DNA of 64,000 bases from Linnemannia elongata (GCA_036320915.1 JAXBDG010000004.1:1240001-1304000), one strand, 5' to 3'. Numbered from the stretch's first letter, positions 1 to 11,073 are shown. Notes: generated from the letters alone by a model not told the origin. Numbers and translations: made by a program.

Positions 1-572
1 CGGCCGAACGCTGCTTGACACCCGACGAGACAATAGTCGGCATCGTTGCCGCAATAGCCCCACTGCGAGCAACAAGGTCTGTTGGAAGGACATTCGCCCC
101 GTCCTGGTCCACAGGGAACATCAGTCGACATGGAAGACTGCCAGCCATCTTGCTTGCCCTTGTCCTTGTATTGGTGACCGTTTTGTTGGCGCCTACCGTT
201 CTCCTCCGCCTCCTGCTTCTTCTTGTCGTGATCCTTCTTATCGGCCTTCCGCCCCTTCTCGTTCTTCTTCTTGCCATCGATGCCCTGCTTCTCATGCTTG
301 TTGCCTTTGCGATCCTTCCGTTTGACGTCCTTGCGTTTATTCCCTTTAACAGACTTTTGTTTCTTGTCGATGTTGTTGTTAGCGTGATGTTTCTGGTGCC
401 CACCCGTCTGTCCTTTCCCACCACCACCACCATGCTTCTCAACCTCTTTCGATCCTCCATCTTTATCTCTGCTCCTGGCGCGGGCTTCTCCACTAGTCGA
501 CAATAGCAGCAGCAAGACCAATAAGGCTACTACCAAAAAGGCGGTATAGGCTCTCCTGCGACTGAAAACCAT
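1..572 (-). CDS. Secreted chitin-binding (hevein-domain) protein, 3' end outside window
   Basis: The frame opens at the ATG at 572 and stays open to the left edge (about 190 codons), so the stop lies outside. Residues 1-32 look like a signal peptide: basic start (VFSRRR), a Leu/Val-rich core, then a GEARA end. Residues about 33-150 are a Lys/Gly/His/Asp-rich disordered linker. From residue 154 a hevein-type chitin-binding module begins, with its cysteines in order, including the CCSQWGYCG core and a final YC...GCQ. In Mucoromycota this module usually sits in chitin deacetylases (CE4) or other wall enzymes, but no catalytic domain lies inside the window, so that remains inference. The protein should be secreted and act at the cell wall. 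The Lys-rich linker has caused several meaningless hydrophobic frames on the plus strand. Confidence 0.8.
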   Translation of the reverse strand, partial: MVFSRRRAYTAFLVVALLVLLLLLSTSGEARARSRDKDGGSKEVEKHGGGGGKGQTGGHQKHHANNNIDKKQKSVKGNKRKDVKRKDRKGNKHEKQGIDGKKKNEKGRKADKKDHDKKKQEAEENGRRQQNGHQYKDKGKQDGWQSSMSTDVPCGPGRGECPSNRPCCSQWGYCGNDADYCLVGCQAAFG

Positions 573-996
573 GGGTCAGAGAGACGTGTATGAGAGCTGC
601 TGTGCAATAACGTATTGAAAGGGCGGGGGATGAAAAAAAGATAAAATAAAGAGAAGTGAGAGCGAAAAGAGGATGAGTGTCAATCAATCGATGGATGGGC
701 CTATCTTTCTTTGATCCTGGAGTGGTAGAGAAAAAGGGGTGTGTAATTGTAATAAATGATCCCCTCTCCTCACCACCACCATTACTCCTCTCTTTCTCTA
801 TGTGTTTCTTACCCCTCAAACTTATCATCTGCCCCTGGCTCTGAAGAAAAGAAATGGAAGGGTGCTCATAAAGGTACAAAGGGGCACAGGCGAGAAAACA
901 TGTATGAATGCGAAGTGTGTGAATTTTATTTTGATGTAAGTGGGTTAGAATGCAAAGAAGAAAAAAAAGGATTAGTGTCTAAATAAAGAAGTAGGT
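573..996. other. Intergenic: promoter side of chitin-binding gene, 3' flank of transcription factor gene
   Basis: About 420 bases with no supported gene. The first part is the upstream region of the minus-strand secreted protein and the right part is the 3' untranslated side of the Zn2Cys6 gene. Short open frames on both strands here are low-complexity and have no family resemblance. Confidence 0.6.
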
Positions 997-2921
997 CTAT
1001 GGCAAGTTGTTGTGTGCGTTGCCAGTGTTGCCTATGTTCCCGTTGTCGCTCATGCCGTAGGGGTTTGCGTACAGGCTAGACCCAGAGTAGCTAGTGGTGT
1101 ATGTAGGTGCATAGTTGTTGTTGCTGTTGTTGTCCATTCTCTGGGCCTGAGTCTGGAAGGAGTAGCCTGTGCTTGATCCAGTGTTGGTGCCATATCCAAA
1201 GTCCAGAGGTCCTGACATCTGATTCATTGCCGACGACGTAAAGGGGAGCATATGCGATTGGGTGGGGCTGTTCATCGCTGTCACTGGCTCTGACATGTAT
1301 CCGATGGGTCCACCTGCCAGGACCGCGTGACTCAACGTAGGCGTTGTAGAGGCAGACGCTGATCCAATCTGGGTGGGTGGGGGTCTGCGCTTGTAGGGTC
1401 CACGCTTAACACCCTTTTTGCGAACCTTGCGAGTCGAGTCGACGCAAGTGTCAGAGAGGCCGTATTTGATGCAGCGTGAGCAAGGTCTGCCTTCGTCGCA
1501 CTTCTTGCAGGCTTTCTGGCAATTGACTAACGAGAATAAGCAATGAGGGAGAGGAAGAGGGGAAGGTTAGTTAGAGGTGACAAATGTGAACACGTTCCAA
1601 AGATTTTTCCTTTTGCAAAATGGCGCTCTCTTTTTTTTTTTTTTTTTTTTTTTGCATATGTTGTCATTTGAGAGTATTCTATCCTGTTCAGTCCCTCTTC
1701 TTTTTCCCAGGGTCACTCGCGCCATTCTGGACAGGGGAATCGAATGAAAAACACAAACAAGGGAGAATGGGGGTGTGTGCAAAAGAAATGAAATAGTCCA
1801 CGTATGGATAGCCGGTACGAAAACCAAAAAAAAAAAAAAAAAAAGAGGGAAGAGACAGAGAGAACAAAAGGGATGTGGGCTTGCTTATCACATAATCCAT
1901 ACAAGCGGGAAAAAAGTGTTAACAACTTACCACATGCATTCTTGACCTGTCGTCGCTTGGGCTTTTGAGCGAGGCTGGGGTCAGAAAGCTGCTGATATTC
2001 CAGTGTAGGTGAGGTGGGCATCGAGCTGTAGGGCGTTGACTGGTTGGAGTGGTAGGGGGTCGACGCTGCAGAGCTGAATGCAGATCCCAGCAGCTGATGG
2101 TATTGTGCATACTGGGCATCTGTCAATGGAGGGACAAGTGGCGCATACTGGGGCGTTTGACGAAGAGGAGCTGGGGGCAAGGTGTTGAACGAGGGGGTGC
2201 TCGATCCTGTTTGCTGTTGCGATTGGTGCTGCGACTGGTACGACTGCTGTTGGTGGTGGTGGGGAGGCGATGCTGGATAGAAACTCGACGTCAAATTGCT
2301 TGATGACAAATTCGACTGTTGGTGTGGCTGTTGCTGCGATTGGTATTGATGTTGGTTGGAGTGCTGCTGATGTTGGTAAGGGTGCTGATGGTAGAGACTG
2401 GGTCCTCCTTGATTATACCCGTACTGCAGACCGCTTAACCTCGGCGAGGATGGAGCAGACGCATGAGCCATGGATGGCGTCGTGGATCCGCTGGTATTGC
2501 CACCCATCATGCCAGAGCTCGTGGGGGTTGGGGCGAGCGACGACGAGTTCAGACCGCCACCCGAGGTAGGAGTGGATGATCCACTGTGCATGCTCAACCC
2601 CATGAGGTGGCTGTTGAGGCTGTATGGGTTTGGAGGCAGCGCCGAGAACGAGTTCATCGAGCTGTTGGACGATCCATGGAAGTTACCGTAGGTCTGGTGC
2701 TGGCTTTGGTTGGAAGGCTGTTGTTGCTGCTGTTGCGAAGTGTAGGACGACATAGACTGGAAGTGCTGATGCTGTTGGGGTTGCTGTTGATGGTACTGGG
2801 GCGTTGAGAGCTGCAGAGGTTCTTGTTTCAATTGGGGTTCTTGCTTGACCAAGAGGGACTGGTCCTGCTGCTGATCCTGCTGCTGTTGTTGCTGTTGCTG
2901 GAGGGGGAGGTTCATGGCCAT
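997..2921 (-). CDS. Gln-rich Zn2Cys6 (fungal binuclear cluster) transcription factor
   Basis: Two exons, 1931..2921 and 997..1526 (minus), give 506 residues. The intron (GTAAGT...TTAG) splits the codon just after the first zinc-binding Cys, and only the spliced form restores the cluster. The cluster has C330, C333, C340, C346, C349 and C358 with spacing 2-6-5-2-8, plus an extra Cys at 337. It is preceded by a basic KPKRRQVKN segment and followed by a basic RKVRKKGVKRGPYKRR stretch, the pattern of a nuclear DNA-binding protein. Residues 1-320 are Gln/Ser/Pro/His-rich, typical of an activation region. Unlike Gal4-type factors the cluster sits in the second half of the protein. Its targets cannot be read from the sequence. 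Start is the first ATG of the open frame (MAMNLPLQQ). Confidence 0.88.
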
Positions 2922-3592
2922 TGCTTATATGACCTGCGCCGGGAGCCGATTGAGACTGAGAGTGGTTGAGCTGTTATGACCATTGATATTGATATGAGGA
3001 AGAGGAGAAGGGAAAATGAAAAGGATGATTAGCAGCCGTTTTTATGTGCTTGTTGTCGCTGTTTGGAAAACAAAAAGAGCCAAAAAGTGTAAGGTGGGAT
3101 GGAGGATTTTTATTGCTGATTCAACTCCCGCGGGGAGGAGTGATGTTGGTTGGAGCGGAGAGGATGAAGGGCTGGGTGTAATGAGAGATGAGACGTACCT
3201 TTGCTGTGTAGGCTTGTTTGTTTTACGGCAGGGATAGGTATGCCAAGGTTGAAGTGTAGATCCAAGAAGGGGCAAGGATGAGACTAGGACGAGCGGGGTG
3301 CTTTCAGGAAGAGATGGTCAAAGTGTGAAGAAGGCGAAGGAGAGGAAAAGAGAGAGAGAGAGAGAGAAAAAAAAAAAGAGAGAGTGGGCGGGCTGACAGC
3401 TGGGTAGTAAATAAGAAAAAAAAACGTTTTTTTTGTTGAAAAAGTGACTGTCAACTCACAAACAAAAGAACAGAAGGAGAAAAAAAAAAAAACGGCCATC
3501 AAGGGACATGACTTATGACGATGTGCTTGTCTCTCTTTGCTGTTATTGCCTTTGCTTTTGTCTTTGCCTTTTGGAGTGTGCTCTTTGTCTTT

Positions 3593-3623
<31 letters not shown>

Positions 3624-4315
3624 CTCTTTCACACAATATTGCCTATTCGCCCCTGCTCATTTCCCCTTCCCTTCTTTCCTTCCATTGCATGCCCCCCCCC
3701 CCCCTTATTCCTCGGGTCAATCCCATCCGGTTGACTCATACTCTCCCTCTCACTTGATATTTCTTTTCTTTGGAGTTGTCGTTAACAAAAAAAAAAAAAA
3801 AAAGAAAATTGTTGGTGCAGTCAGTGTTACACACAGTTCAACCTTCGTCGTGCTGGGGCCACTCTGCGGGCATTGAAGTCAGCTTCCCCCTTTCCACATC
3901 AAGCCATAAAATAAAGGTGGGAACCTACTCTCTCACAGCATTCAACACATAGAGTTAGAAAAGAGTGAGAAAGAGAGGGAGGGGCAATAGGGGAATATGA
4001 GGTGCTCTTCTCTATCGAGAAGCTCAACATTAAAAAGAACAAAAATAACAAGCTCCCGAACATATGTCATGAACAGTCAGACGTCGTAAACGAAAAACGT
4101 GTGGAAATGACACAAAGACGAGGAGGCAAACAACAACGCCATCATATACACTACAAAGGGAGGGAGGTTTTTTTTTGTTTTCCGCAGAATTCCGCTTTCT
4201 TTTATTGTGATGATGGGAGGGTACACGCACCGCAGATAAAAAAAACAAGAGAGAAGAAGAAAAACTGGTCGGTAACAACACTCAAAGAAATAGGTTTTTT
4301 GATGTTTCTCGTCAT
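2922..4315. other. Intergenic: transcription-factor promoter and RPL37 3' flank
   Basis: No gene is supported. The stretch holds a GA-rich run near 3350-3385, a run of about 30 T at 3594-3623, a C run near 3693-3705 and an A run near 3788-3803. The left part is the upstream region of the Zn2Cys6 gene, the right part the 3' side of RPL37. All open frames here consist of poly-Phe, Lys or Ser/Pro translations of these runs. Confidence 0.6.
3594..3623. repeat. Poly-T tract (about 30)
   Basis: Uninterrupted T run in the intergenic region between the Zn2Cys6 gene and RPL37. Length may be unreliable in an assembly. Confidence 0.9.
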
Positions 4316-5342
4316 TTAAGCAACGACAGCCTTGACCTGCTTCTTGGCCTGGGTGCCCTCACGGAAACCGTTCTTGAAGCGACGGTTGACATCGGACAAG
4401 TGGCGCATGCGGCCGGTACCGGTAGTCTTTCTGCGGGTGGCCTTCTCACTCCAGTTGTCTGTTCAAAGTGAACGTATCGCCGTAAAAGGAAGGGAAGAAG
4501 AAAAGAAAAAAAGAAGGGCAAAAAAAAATAGATCAGTATTCAATGTATTCCATTCATTGTATCCTATCCTCCATTTCATAAAAAGAAATCGCTCTCTTCA
4601 CGCTCTCTGCCAATGACACTCCCCTTGGCGTTGAAATGCCACCTCTTCACAGTCGTCTCATGCAATCCTCTTCCAGGAACAACTGCCGGGGGCACAAAAA
4701 CAACGAGAAAAAAGGAGTCGTTGTGGATATGCCAGCGAGCTGTTTGCATTTTTCACGGTTGGTGGCGCAATCTTAATCCCGCTGAGAGCACGAACGTTCG
4801 CAACAATGTTGCGTGCTACAACCAGCTCGTCCTTCACTCATGCAAGATAAAGATCGCCAACGCAAGGACGCACAAAATGCTCCAACATTGTCCAGTTGTC
4901 GCAACGCCCCGCCTCTTTTATCACCCATAGAGTTTAGTAACCACGCGTATGACGTCCATATTGCCGTCCTTTCCTTCCGATTTTTTTTTTTCAATTTCCC
5001 ACCCCAATGTACTGGTCCCCTCTCCTCCAAGGCAAAGTAATCAAATAGCAATGAAGATATCCTTACAGGAGCGGAGCTTAGCAGCGGGGTAACCGCACTG
5101 AGCGCAAGTCTTCTTCTGGTTGTGGAAGGAGCGACGACCACAGCTAAATATGATATACAATGTTCAATGTGTTAGGCTTCAGGGTCCATAGAACTAGAGT
5201 TTCAATTCCATGGCGACACACAATAGCAGCACAAGCAAGAGGGTTATTGTCGCCCTTGGTCCAGACAATTCTCGTAAACATACCGACGGCACAAAGTGTG
5301 AGACTTGGTGTGGCGTTTACCAAACGAAGAGGTACCCTTAGT
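4316..5342 (-). CDS. RPL37: 60S ribosomal protein eL37 (start-codon exon not resolved)
   Basis: Three exons are clear: 5284..5342, 5067..5143 and 4316..4458 (minus). They encode [11 protein letters not shown]..., the zinc-binding CRRCG...CAQCG pair, and the basic tail [10 protein letters not shown]...FKNGFREGT, all diagnostic of eL37. With a one-codon ATG exon the protein would be 93 residues, the normal size. The codon before ACT AAG GGT is an in-frame TAG, so the initiator must come from an upstream exon, as in many eL37 genes where exon 1 holds only ATG. The only ATG followed by GT found upstream on this strand is at about 6066-6068, with a poor donor (GTCATT), so exon 1 is left open. The last intron (4459-5066, 608 nt) is unusually long. 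The product is a structural protein of the large ribosomal subunit near the exit tunnel. Confidence 0.93.
4459..5066 (-). other. Long intron of RPL37 with a perfect short palindrome
   Basis: At 608 nt this is several times longer than most introns in the window. It contains the inverted repeat CGCAACA-A-TGTTGCG near 4799-4813. Ribosomal-protein introns often host snoRNAs, but I could not recognise convincing C/D or H/ACA boxes, so no RNA gene is called. Confidence 0.5.
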
Positions 5343-5625
5343 CTATTAACGCATAAGTAGGCGACAGAAAGATGGGTAGTCCGTATGAGTACAAAGTTCT
5401 GGTGGGAAAGCGTGCGGTGGGGTTGATGCCAGGGTTCGGAGAGTGCTGACGGTAAAAGATCATTGCGTCGTCTTGTTGAACACTCCTTTCCTGGTCTGAT
5501 GTCAAGGTCGAATCCTGGAAGTAGCTGGCAGTGTTATTTGTCGACGCTGGAAAGTAGATTTGGCGGATGTCTGGTTCAAGAGATCTTTGTTTGTGCCGAA
5601 CAGAGTTCCTCCATCGACATGTAGA
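5338..5625 (-). CDS. Unrecognised coding-like frame upstream of RPL37 exon 2
   Basis: An open frame of 95 codons runs from just after a TGA at 5626-5628 to a TAA at 5338-5340. That TAA overlaps the first bases of RPL37 exon 2 in another frame. Codon choice is like the real genes around it (many AAC, ATC, TTC, CAG, GAC) and the product is well mixed (for example EPDIRQIYFPAS and DDAMIFYRQHSPNPG). The first ATG is internal, at 5463, so if real it is a terminal exon needing an upstream exon. I do not recognise the protein. It could be a rapidly evolving small gene, a relic, or chance. A second possible exon on the same strand lies at about 5640-5873 after a good TTTTACAG acceptor. Confidence 0.25.
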   Translation of the reverse strand, partial: STCRWRNSVRHKQRSLEPDIRQIYFPASTNNTASYFQDSTLTSDQERSVQQDDAMIFYRQHSPNPGINPTARFPTRTLYSYGLPIFLSPTYALID

Positions 5626-6414
5626 TCAGAGGTCCGTTCTATACTGATGTTGTAGTGCTGCAGTCTGTCTCAAGACTATGTTTGGTCGATTGCCCTCTGT
5701 GCTTCGCCTTATGCTGAGCAAGAGTACGATGAGTTCTTATCGAGTTGGTGTTGGGTTGTTCCTGCTGTATGTGTGATGGCATAGTCCCGAGCAAACGAAG
5801 ACTACGACCGAGATCTCTCCTCTCTCCCTCCTCTAGCGACATGATGTTGGGTTCCATCCTTGATTCATCTGTAAAAGGGTGATGGGTGTGTCATGAACGG
5901 CGGGTATGTTTCCGGCATAACGATCGATGATAATTCCTGTCCTGCAGCAATTGGGTGTGTCGAGATGGTTGATGGATGGTAAGTTCGCCCACAGATGTTA
6001 TGATGGATGCCTCCCATCCTTTTTCTCCCCCGATGCTCCGCCTATCTATAATTTCGTTCGCATAATGACCATTTCTGATTTTCGTTGAGTTGAAAGAGAA
6101 GGTGTCACTTCTCAATCTTAGCCCCACTAAATTCAACTCTCGGTCACGTGGATCATCTTTTCAATGAGGGCAAACGCCTATTTGCCTGTTGCCATACCCT
6201 TCACTCCTAGCCTGGAGCCGTACCTTGATAACTTGCTCCATACTCTTGTACCCTTCCTCACAGCCTCACACGACCATAGTAACCATGATATAGCAATCGA
6301 AAAATGCCTTGATGTACTCTGTTTTACTTTTTTAATGAAAATGCTGCTGGGAATGATAACTGGGATTAATGACGGATATGCTACAAAGATCTCTCGAACG
6401 TCCTACTCGTTCGT
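5343..6414. other. Stretch between RPL37 exon 2 and PNO1 3' end
   Basis: Contains the unresolved minus-strand frames described separately and must contain the RPL37 promoter and probably its start-codon exon. A plus-strand frame at 6164-6418 (84 residues) overlaps the end of PNO1 antisense and resembles nothing I know. Otherwise nothing firm is seen. Confidence 0.4.
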
Positions 6415-7773
6415 CTAGAATCTCTCCTTCATACGAGCAGCCTTGGTGCGCAACGTCGAGTAAACCTTTCCTGGTGGAGAACCGAGAATGAGAGAGACAA
6501 TGGCATCTCTGGCGGTCTTGATGTTCTGGAATGATCCGAGGATATGAATACGGCTAATACCAATCAAACACCAACAAGGGGAAAAAAGGGCAGGGTGTTA
6601 GCAAAGCATCAATACAAAGTAGTTTTTGGGTGTAATGCAATGCGAGAGTTAGATACCCAGGTCAGTCATGAACATACGTTTCTGCGAGGACGATTCTAGT
6701 TTTGCTGGCGTTCTCGATAGTGAATTTCGTCTTTCCGTCCTTTCCGGCAATACGACCAATCGCACGCGACAAGTGATCGCCGTTCAGGGTCTTCACATCC
6801 TTGATCTCGAAGGAGTCCAGGTACAAGTCATCCAAACGAAGCAATGCAGTGGCGTCCTATGTGAGTTAGAGAGTGTAAAGGAGGAGAGAGGAGATCTGTC
6901 AGCCGCGGCAATTGAAGGGCGCCATAGTTTTAGAGAAACGACTGAGAATAACGCCGTTGAGCACTCTCCTGATTTGACTTACGTCCAGATCGAATCCCAA
7001 AGCAAAGGCCTTGATGAAATCAGCTCCCTTCTGCAATGCTCCAGTGTCGTCAGTGTGCTTTGAGGTCTATGGAAGAGAAAGAGAGGCGAGGACGGTTAGA
7101 ATTGTGACAGGGCAGAAGGCAATTCTCCGAGAAACAAAGCATTCGCCCAGGGTCCTTCTACGAGGAAGCTCACAAGGAAACCCTTCGTAAAAAAATGCTG
7201 TCCGTCAACTTGATTGGCACCTACTCTGATCTCTACAGACTTGCTCTTGACGTTCATACGGACTTGGAGCTTAAGATGATCGACGAGTGGGGAGTAAATC
7301 TTCATCCACTCGTTCTTGAGAGGGGTCATTCTATGAGGGGGGATTGGGATTTTACGCTGCTGAACCGAGGACTTGGACTGTTTGCATATTGAAGAAGTAG
7401 TGGAAAAAAAAAAAGTACAATGCGTTTTAGATGCGAGTTTCTGGTAGTCCAGGGCGAAGGGTACCAAAGAGAGTCTGTCGGAAGGTGGTTGCTTGTTTGT
7501 CGAATTGAGTACTCCGCAAGTTCTTTCCATCACTCTGTCTATGGGCGCAAAGGGACTTACAGTCATCTCGTTGGCCTTCAGGGCAGCGTACTTGGGCTTC
7601 TCCATTCCGGTATCCATGTCCATATCCTCACTCTCGGCAGCAGCTCCGGCGGCGTTTCCGTGCTGTGGCAAGTTGTCGGCCGAGATGAGCACATCGTCTT
7701 CGTCCTCCTCAATGTCGTTGATGGTGGGTTTCTGGACGGGCTTGGGGCCCTTGTAGGATGCCAGCGAAGACAT
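6415..7773 (-). CDS. PNO1: Pno1/Dim2, KH-domain 40S ribosome assembly factor
   Basis: Five exons on the minus strand: 7561..7773, 7225..7356, 6983..7066, 6678..6856 and 6415..6553, giving 248 residues. The C-terminal two thirds carry the signature blocks of Pno1: [20 protein letters not shown], then the [11 protein letters not shown] block, [32 protein letters not shown] with its KH-type GxxG (GKDG), and [15 protein letters not shown]...[10 protein letters not shown]. The N-terminal 70 residues are acidic and variable, as in the family. Pno1 works with Nob1 in the nucleolus and cytoplasm during maturation of pre-40S particles and binds near the 3' end of 18S rRNA. It lies in tandem with eRF1 and RPL37, all translation-related. 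All junctions are GT-AG and keep frame. Confidence 0.96.
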
Positions 7774-8464
7774 TGTGATATATGGGAGTGTAAGGAGAGG
7801 GAAGGAAAGGGAATAGGAGGTCGAGAGAAGGGTCAGAGAGGGTCGAAACGAAGCTTTTCAGTTGAGGTGAGGTATTCAGTCTTGTTGTTGGTTGGCCACC
7901 CTCAACTTTTCTTTTTTTTTTCTGTTTTGTCAAAGCCACACCTGGTGACTGTTCCTCGCACTTCAAACGTCCGCTCTCCATTTCACACAAAGACGGGGAT
8001 CGGCGAAGCACTCCGTGCTAGGCAGCTCTTTTAGTACTTTAAAGGTTTTGTTTATTCTTCTTACACCTTAGTAACGATTGTTCTGCAAATGCTCAAGCAA
8101 CTGTTCATGCCCGTCTGGCAATACTCTCTCAAGAAACACACACATACACAAATTAAATAATGATGATGATGGCTTCGTTTGTTTTATCAGAGGATCCGTT
8201 CACTAGCAAACACTATGGGAAACGAATGCAAAGAAATTAAAAGATGCGTCAGAATCGTTCATTGCCAGAGCTGCAGAAGAAAGAGGTAAAAAAAAAAAAA
8301 ATCACCAATACTATTTAGAACTGCAATCAATGGGCTTACTACTTTGCAAAGGGAGCATACCTTCTCTGTCATAAACCTACTCGTCCTCCAATTTAAACTG
8401 AGCGGCGTTCGGCGCCCAGTTTCTTCCCCTCCTGAAGCGATGCAGCGTTGTCTTCAGAATCATG
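7774..8464. other. Intergenic: PNO1 promoter and eRF1 3' region
   Basis: About 690 bases with no supported gene. A T-rich stretch near 7910-7925 and a short A run near 8288-8300 are the only features. It holds the upstream region of PNO1 and the 3' untranslated region of eRF1. Confidence 0.6.
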
Positions 8465-10364
8465 TCAATCCGAGAAGAACTCATCAGAGTCGTAACCGAT
8501 AGCATCAAAGTCGAGCTTGTAACGGAGGACACCACCGATGCCTCCGAAACCCTTCACGAACTGAGAACCCTCCTGAGATCTGTTGGTGACAAACTCCAAA
8601 GTGGCGCCTAAGGAGAAAGGAGAAATAAAAAAATCATCAAAGGAATGAGGGGTCAGCTAATTGTTGCCGTACCAATGAACAAACAGCCTTGCGGTCTACA
8701 ATTGCTAACACAACGACAGGAGTATGGAAGAAGCTCTTACCAAAGTCCTTGTACTTCTCAGCGAGCCACTCGAGCAAAGGCATCTTCTCAACAACCTCCA
8801 TCTCAGAGCCATCGGCGGGATCGACAAAGTTGGTGCGATCCTTCTCCTGCTCCTTGTTGAAATGCTTGATGTCGAGCTCGCCAGCAGCGTTGCGAAGAGT
8901 GACGCGGGCAATGTCCAAGTTCTCCCAGACAATCAAAGTCTCGACAGCTCCCATATCCAAAGCCTTCAAGGTATCCTCAACTCCGAAGCAGTACTTTCCA
9001 GTATCCTGAGAAATGGCATCGAAGTACTTGGAAATCAAACGCTTCTCCTGGATGAACTTGACGTTCGAGAGAGCCTCAGCAGAGAGCTCAATGGCCTGGT
9101 TGAAACCGTTCTCACCACCGTAAGAGACATCGACAATCTTGATGACCTTAGCCTGGAGACGAGGGTCGAAGAGATCGGACTGGGACAACTCGGTCTTGAA
9201 ATCGGCAGAACCGGCAAGAACCAAACCAGTGACGTTGACCTTATCGTTGGTGATGAAATGCTGGACAGTCATCTCAGCGACCTTACGGACGTAGTTGTGG
9301 CGCTTTTCGTCACGAAGACGAGAGAAACGAAGGGCGGACTGACCTCCACGTCCGTGCTTCTTGGGCAGATCGACAGTGAACTTGTGAATGACATCACGGG
9401 TGTTTCCAGAGACGGTACCGAACAAGGTACCGTTACCATCCATGATGACGAAACCGAACTTGGAGTCAGACTCGAGCAACTCGGAAAGGGCCTCAGTGTG
9501 GAACTTGTTATCACACATGTACAAGGAGGTGTTGATGGGCTTGTGGGGAGGGAAATCGATGTTGACCTTCTTTTCCTTGCCCTCGTCGGTGACGACAGTA
9601 CCGCAGTAAACGACAAGTCCAGTAGGAGGGACTAAATTGAAGGAGAACACCAGATTAATGAGACATAATGGTTAGAATCAACTACAAGCGAATCGGGCCA
9701 AAGGCAAAGGGGGAGGCACAGTGTTCCCCGATTGAAAAAGATAGAGAAAAAAAAGTTTGTTTGGGCCGCAGTGTCTTCAAAGTTGTTGTAGAGGCGCAGG
9801 GTTGTCGTCAGAGGGCGCACGGGCGTAGCTCTCAATGCTAGGAATAGCAGTAATCACAATAGCGAAAAAGGCACAATGGAAGCCTAATCGCCGTTAGTAT
9901 GTCTCCTTTCCATTTTACTTACCCTTGGTGTAGAGCTTGAGACGTGCCTGGGTCGAGGTGATAGCACTCAGCACAGACAGCCTGTTGACTCTGGACTTGA
10001 TGTTGGAGGCAGTGCCGTACTCATCAGCCAACATCTTGGCCACACGGGAGATCTGATCACCGGGAGGGATAATGAGCGAGATCATGGAAGTTCCGTTTCT
10101 GTGGTCACAGGCGAGCACATGGAGTAAAAGTAAAGGAGTGTGTCAGAGTTGGTTGACAGGCTGTCTGGGTGCTGAGGTTGTTGGTTGCGGCTGCAGTTCA
10201 GGGAGAGAGTGTGCGTTGGAGAGAATAGGAAAGGGTTGGGAGCAGATGAGGAATGAGGAAGGGGTGCGCAAAACTTACCCACGCGCTGCCTCAAGGCCCT
10301 TGATCAGCTTCTTGACCTTCCACATCTCGATATTGTTATCGATGGTATCCTGAGGCGTAGACAT
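8465..10364 (-). CDS. SUP45: Eukaryotic peptide chain release factor 1 (eRF1)
   Basis: Four exons on the minus strand: 10279..10364, 9923..10098, 8741..9631 and 8465..8607, giving 431 residues, the usual size. All functional motifs stand at the positions known from human eRF1: NIKS at 61-64 and YMCDNKF (YxCxxxF) at 125-131 for stop-codon reading, and GGQ at 183-185 for peptidyl-tRNA hydrolysis. The C-terminal domain that binds eRF3 ends in an acidic tail (DSDEFFSD), also typical. The protein recognises all three stop codons in the ribosomal A site in the cytosol. Start is the ATG of [13 protein letters not shown]. The unmodified motifs argue for the standard genetic code. A 303-codon open frame on the opposite strand is only the shadow of this highly biased coding sequence. 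Confidence 0.98.
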
Positions 10365-11073
10365 GGTGCTATTGTGAGCAAGTGTCGAGAGAAGAGAAGG
10401 AGGGGGTGGCCATTGTCAGTCTGTTTTCTTCTTGCCCAGTGAAATGATGACAAGACAGCCTTTTGCTTCGATGAGTCGGCCGGTAGAACAGTCGGGCATG
10501 GTATTAGCAGCAACAAGAAGACTGACTGAATGCAGCCTGTTGGTCTGGTTGTCAGCCTTACAGAGATATGCTATCCTGAGTGGTGATGGGGGAATAAGGG
10601 AAGGGAAGGGCAAGTTTTTTTTCTTGCTTCTATTTTTTTATTCAGAAAATGTGGCTTGTCTCATCACTGCTCTGCTAGAGACAACTATGACCTCAAGGCC
10701 TGCAATTAGAGTAAATAGTCAAGAAAATGGTGCCTTTGTCTCCCCTTCCTCGTGCCCTTCTTCCTGCAACTTTTTTTGCTTTTTCCCCTTGCAGGCTTGC
10801 CTGCTCAGTGAGCATCTGTCAGCCCCTGTATCGCAAACTGCGGTCGAGGAGAAGGTAGCAAATTGGTTGATGCCAAGGAGAAAACAATTTTCATGCCTTG
10901 CCCGACACCACCATGCCGCAGACAGAGGCAGGACAAGGTAGTATCGAGTCATCATTGCCCGCAGTTACTCTTCATTAGCCACAAGTGCCGTCATTGGCTT
11001 CTTTCTCGTATCCATCCAAAGACTGAATTGGTATCTTCGTTTATTATTCGCAGTTGTGTGAAAACTAAACGTG
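10365..11073. other. Intergenic: eRF1 promoter and hydrolase 3' flank
   Basis: About 700 bases. An open frame of 169 codons on the plus strand (10432-10941) includes a poly-Phe/Leu stretch and has no family resemblance, so it is not called. Contains the eRF1 upstream region. Confidence 0.55.

Noticed and set aside
15..506. A Leu/Val-rich plus-strand frame resembling a membrane protein
   Set aside because: It is the reverse of the Lys-rich linker of the chitin-binding protein (AAG/AAA reads as CTT/TTT).
8724..9635. A 303-codon open frame on the plus strand
   Set aside because: It is exactly antisense to eRF1 exon 3, which has all family motifs. The frame is open only because of the strong codon bias of eRF1.
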